In this document: positions 63,266 through 64,000 of the stretch, piece by piece | Numbering within the stretch: position 1 is the stretch's first letter | Layout of the letters: the number at the start of each line of letters is the position of its first letter | Source of the DNA: Ferriphaselus sp. R-1 | Lineage (GTDB): Bacteria; Pseudomonadota; Gammaproteobacteria; Burkholderiales; Gallionellaceae | Direction: 5' to 3' | Length of the DNA: 64,000 nt | Assembly: GCF_000746095.1 (NCBI RefSeq) | Contig: NZ_KN050807.1 | Span: 62,001-126,000, forward strand | The notes under the pieces: generated by a model | What the model saw: the letters and a program-made list of their open reading frames with translations, nothing else | The model's database searches: none | Told to the model about the DNA's origin: nothing | Translations under genes and position numbers: made by a program

Positions 63266-64000
63266 ATGACTATGGTATCTACCACGCATCTGGTCCTCAT
63301 CCCCAGTTACAACACCGGCGCGGCACTCCGGCCCACGGTCAGCGCGGCCCGCGCGCAGTGGGCTCCGGTGTGGGTGGTCGTCGATGGCAGTGACGATGGC
63401 AGCGAGCAGGAGATACTGCGCATGGCGCAGGAGGATGCGCAGCTCCGGGTCATCGTGCTGGAGCGCAACCAGGGCAAGGGCGCTGCGGTCCTGGCCGGGG
63501 TGCAGGAAGCGATCCGGCTGGGCTACACGCACGTGCTGACCATGGATTCGGACGGCCAGCATCCAGCGGAGAAGATCCCCGAGTTCATGGCGGCCTCCAT
63601 GCTGGATGCCAACGCGCTGGTGTTGGGCGTGCCGGTGTTCGATGCCAGCGCCCCGGCCTTGCGGGTGCGCGGGCGCAAGGTCTCCAACTGGTGGGCGAAT
63701 CTGGAGACTTTGTGGCAGGGCATCGGCGACTCACTGTACGGCTTCCGTGTCTATCCCGCGCACCTGCTGCGCGACGTGATGGTGGGGAGCCGCTGGATGC
63801 GTCACTTCGACTTCGACCCGGAAGCGGCGGTGCGCCTGTGTTGGCACGGCGCGCGTCCGGTCAATATCCAGGCCCCGGTCAAATACCTGCGCCCGGACGA
63901 GGGCGGCGTATCGCATTTCAACTACCTGCGCGACAACGTGCTGCTCACCGGGATGCACTTGCGCCTGTTCGCCGGGTTCATCCTGCGCCTGCCGCTGCTG
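63266..64000 (+). CDS. Family 2 glycosyltransferase (3' end outside window)
   Basis: An open frame of at least 245 codons running off the right edge. LVLIPSYNTGAAL at the N terminus is the GT-A start; VVDGSDDGS and LTMDSDGQHPAEKIPEFM follow, the latter carrying the DxD-like metal site. GKGAAVLAGVQEA is the nucleotide-sugar loop. This is the DPM/GtrB-like form found in aryl-polyene clusters. The start is ATG at 63266 or GTG at 63257, which would overlap the previous stop (GTGA). Whether membrane helices follow cannot be seen. Confidence 0.88.
   Translation, partial: MTMVSTTHLVLIPSYNTGAALRPTVSAARAQWAPVWVVVDGSDDGSEQEILRMAQEDAQLRVIVLERNQGKGAAVLAGVQEAIRLGYTHVLTMDSDGQHPAEKIPEFMAASMLDANALVLGVPVFDASAPALRVRGRKVSNWWANLETLWQGIGDSLYGFRVYPAHLLRDVMVGSRWMRHFDFDPEAAVRLCWHGARPVNIQAPVKYLRPDEGGVSHFNYLRDNVLLTGMHLRLFAGFILRLPLL

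Overview
The window is GC-rich chromosomal DNA from a Gram-negative bacterium, most likely a betaproteobacterium of the Nitrosomonadales/Gallionellales type. The evidence is the gene neighbourhoods (trpF-trpB-trpA-accD-folC-SPOR-cvpA-purF-metZ, tgt-yajC-secD-secF, tpiA-secG-tRNA-Leu) and the look of the proteins. Genus and species cannot be fixed from sequence alone. There are no rRNA genes, phages, transposases or CRISPR arrays, and coding density is very high. No stretch over 300 bases lacks a gene; the longest gaps (about 150-200 bases) hold a tRNA terminator plus the alaS promoter, a mobile palindrome, or a toxin-antitoxin upstream region.

Layout. 1-10.3 kb: the end of clpA, a Cys-rich protein, gluQ and tgt (queuosine tRNA modification), yajC-secD-secF (protein export), a DedA protein, two convergent GGDEF-type signalling proteins, and queD (queuosine precursor). 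10.4-22 kb: trpFBA-accD-DUF3147-folC-SPOR-cvpA-purF, then a SAM-II riboswitch with a terminator ahead of metZ, then pncC, an RluF-type pseudouridine synthase and the aldo/keto reductase tas. 22-32.7 kb: a VOC protein, a YchJ protein, prmC, grxD, tpiA, secG, tRNA-Leu(GAG), alaS, a pseudoreceiver-GAF-PAS-GGDEF protein, an Smr protein, trxB and mltB. 32.7-33.7 kb: a small AT-richer island with a HigB/HigA-type toxin-antitoxin pair and an extra small ORF. 33.7-39.2 kb: a class III cyclase-like protein, an exported MsrA and dnaE. 39.2-50.3 kb: flgA divergent from flgBCDEFGHIJKL (rod, hook, rings, hook-filament junction), with a near-consensus sigma-28 promoter before flgK. 50.4-64 kb: an enoyl-ACP-reductase-like gene, then a tightly packed cluster that looks like an aryl-polyene/xanthomonadin-type outer-membrane lipid pathway, continuing past the right edge.

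How the genes work together. tgt, queD and gluQ cover making, inserting and glutamylating queuosine. The fab-like module at the right end has a chorismatase (hydroxybenzoate starter), an AMP-dependent ligase, a hot-dog dehydratase, two acyltransferases, a halogenase-like flavoprotein, a LolA-like periplasmic carrier, an MMPL transporter, a Kef-type antiporter, a MipA/OmpV protein and a glycosyltransferase. Ketosynthase, ketoreductase and acyl carrier proteins are not in the window.

Most notable observations: the aryl-polyene-like cluster with its atypical members; gluQ carrying two in-frame insertions that resemble dispersed intergenic repeats; a cyclic-nucleotide-binding GGDEF protein that lost its catalytic motif but kept the I-site; a cyclase lacking one metal-binding Asp; and a shared module found twice in FlgK and once in FlgL.
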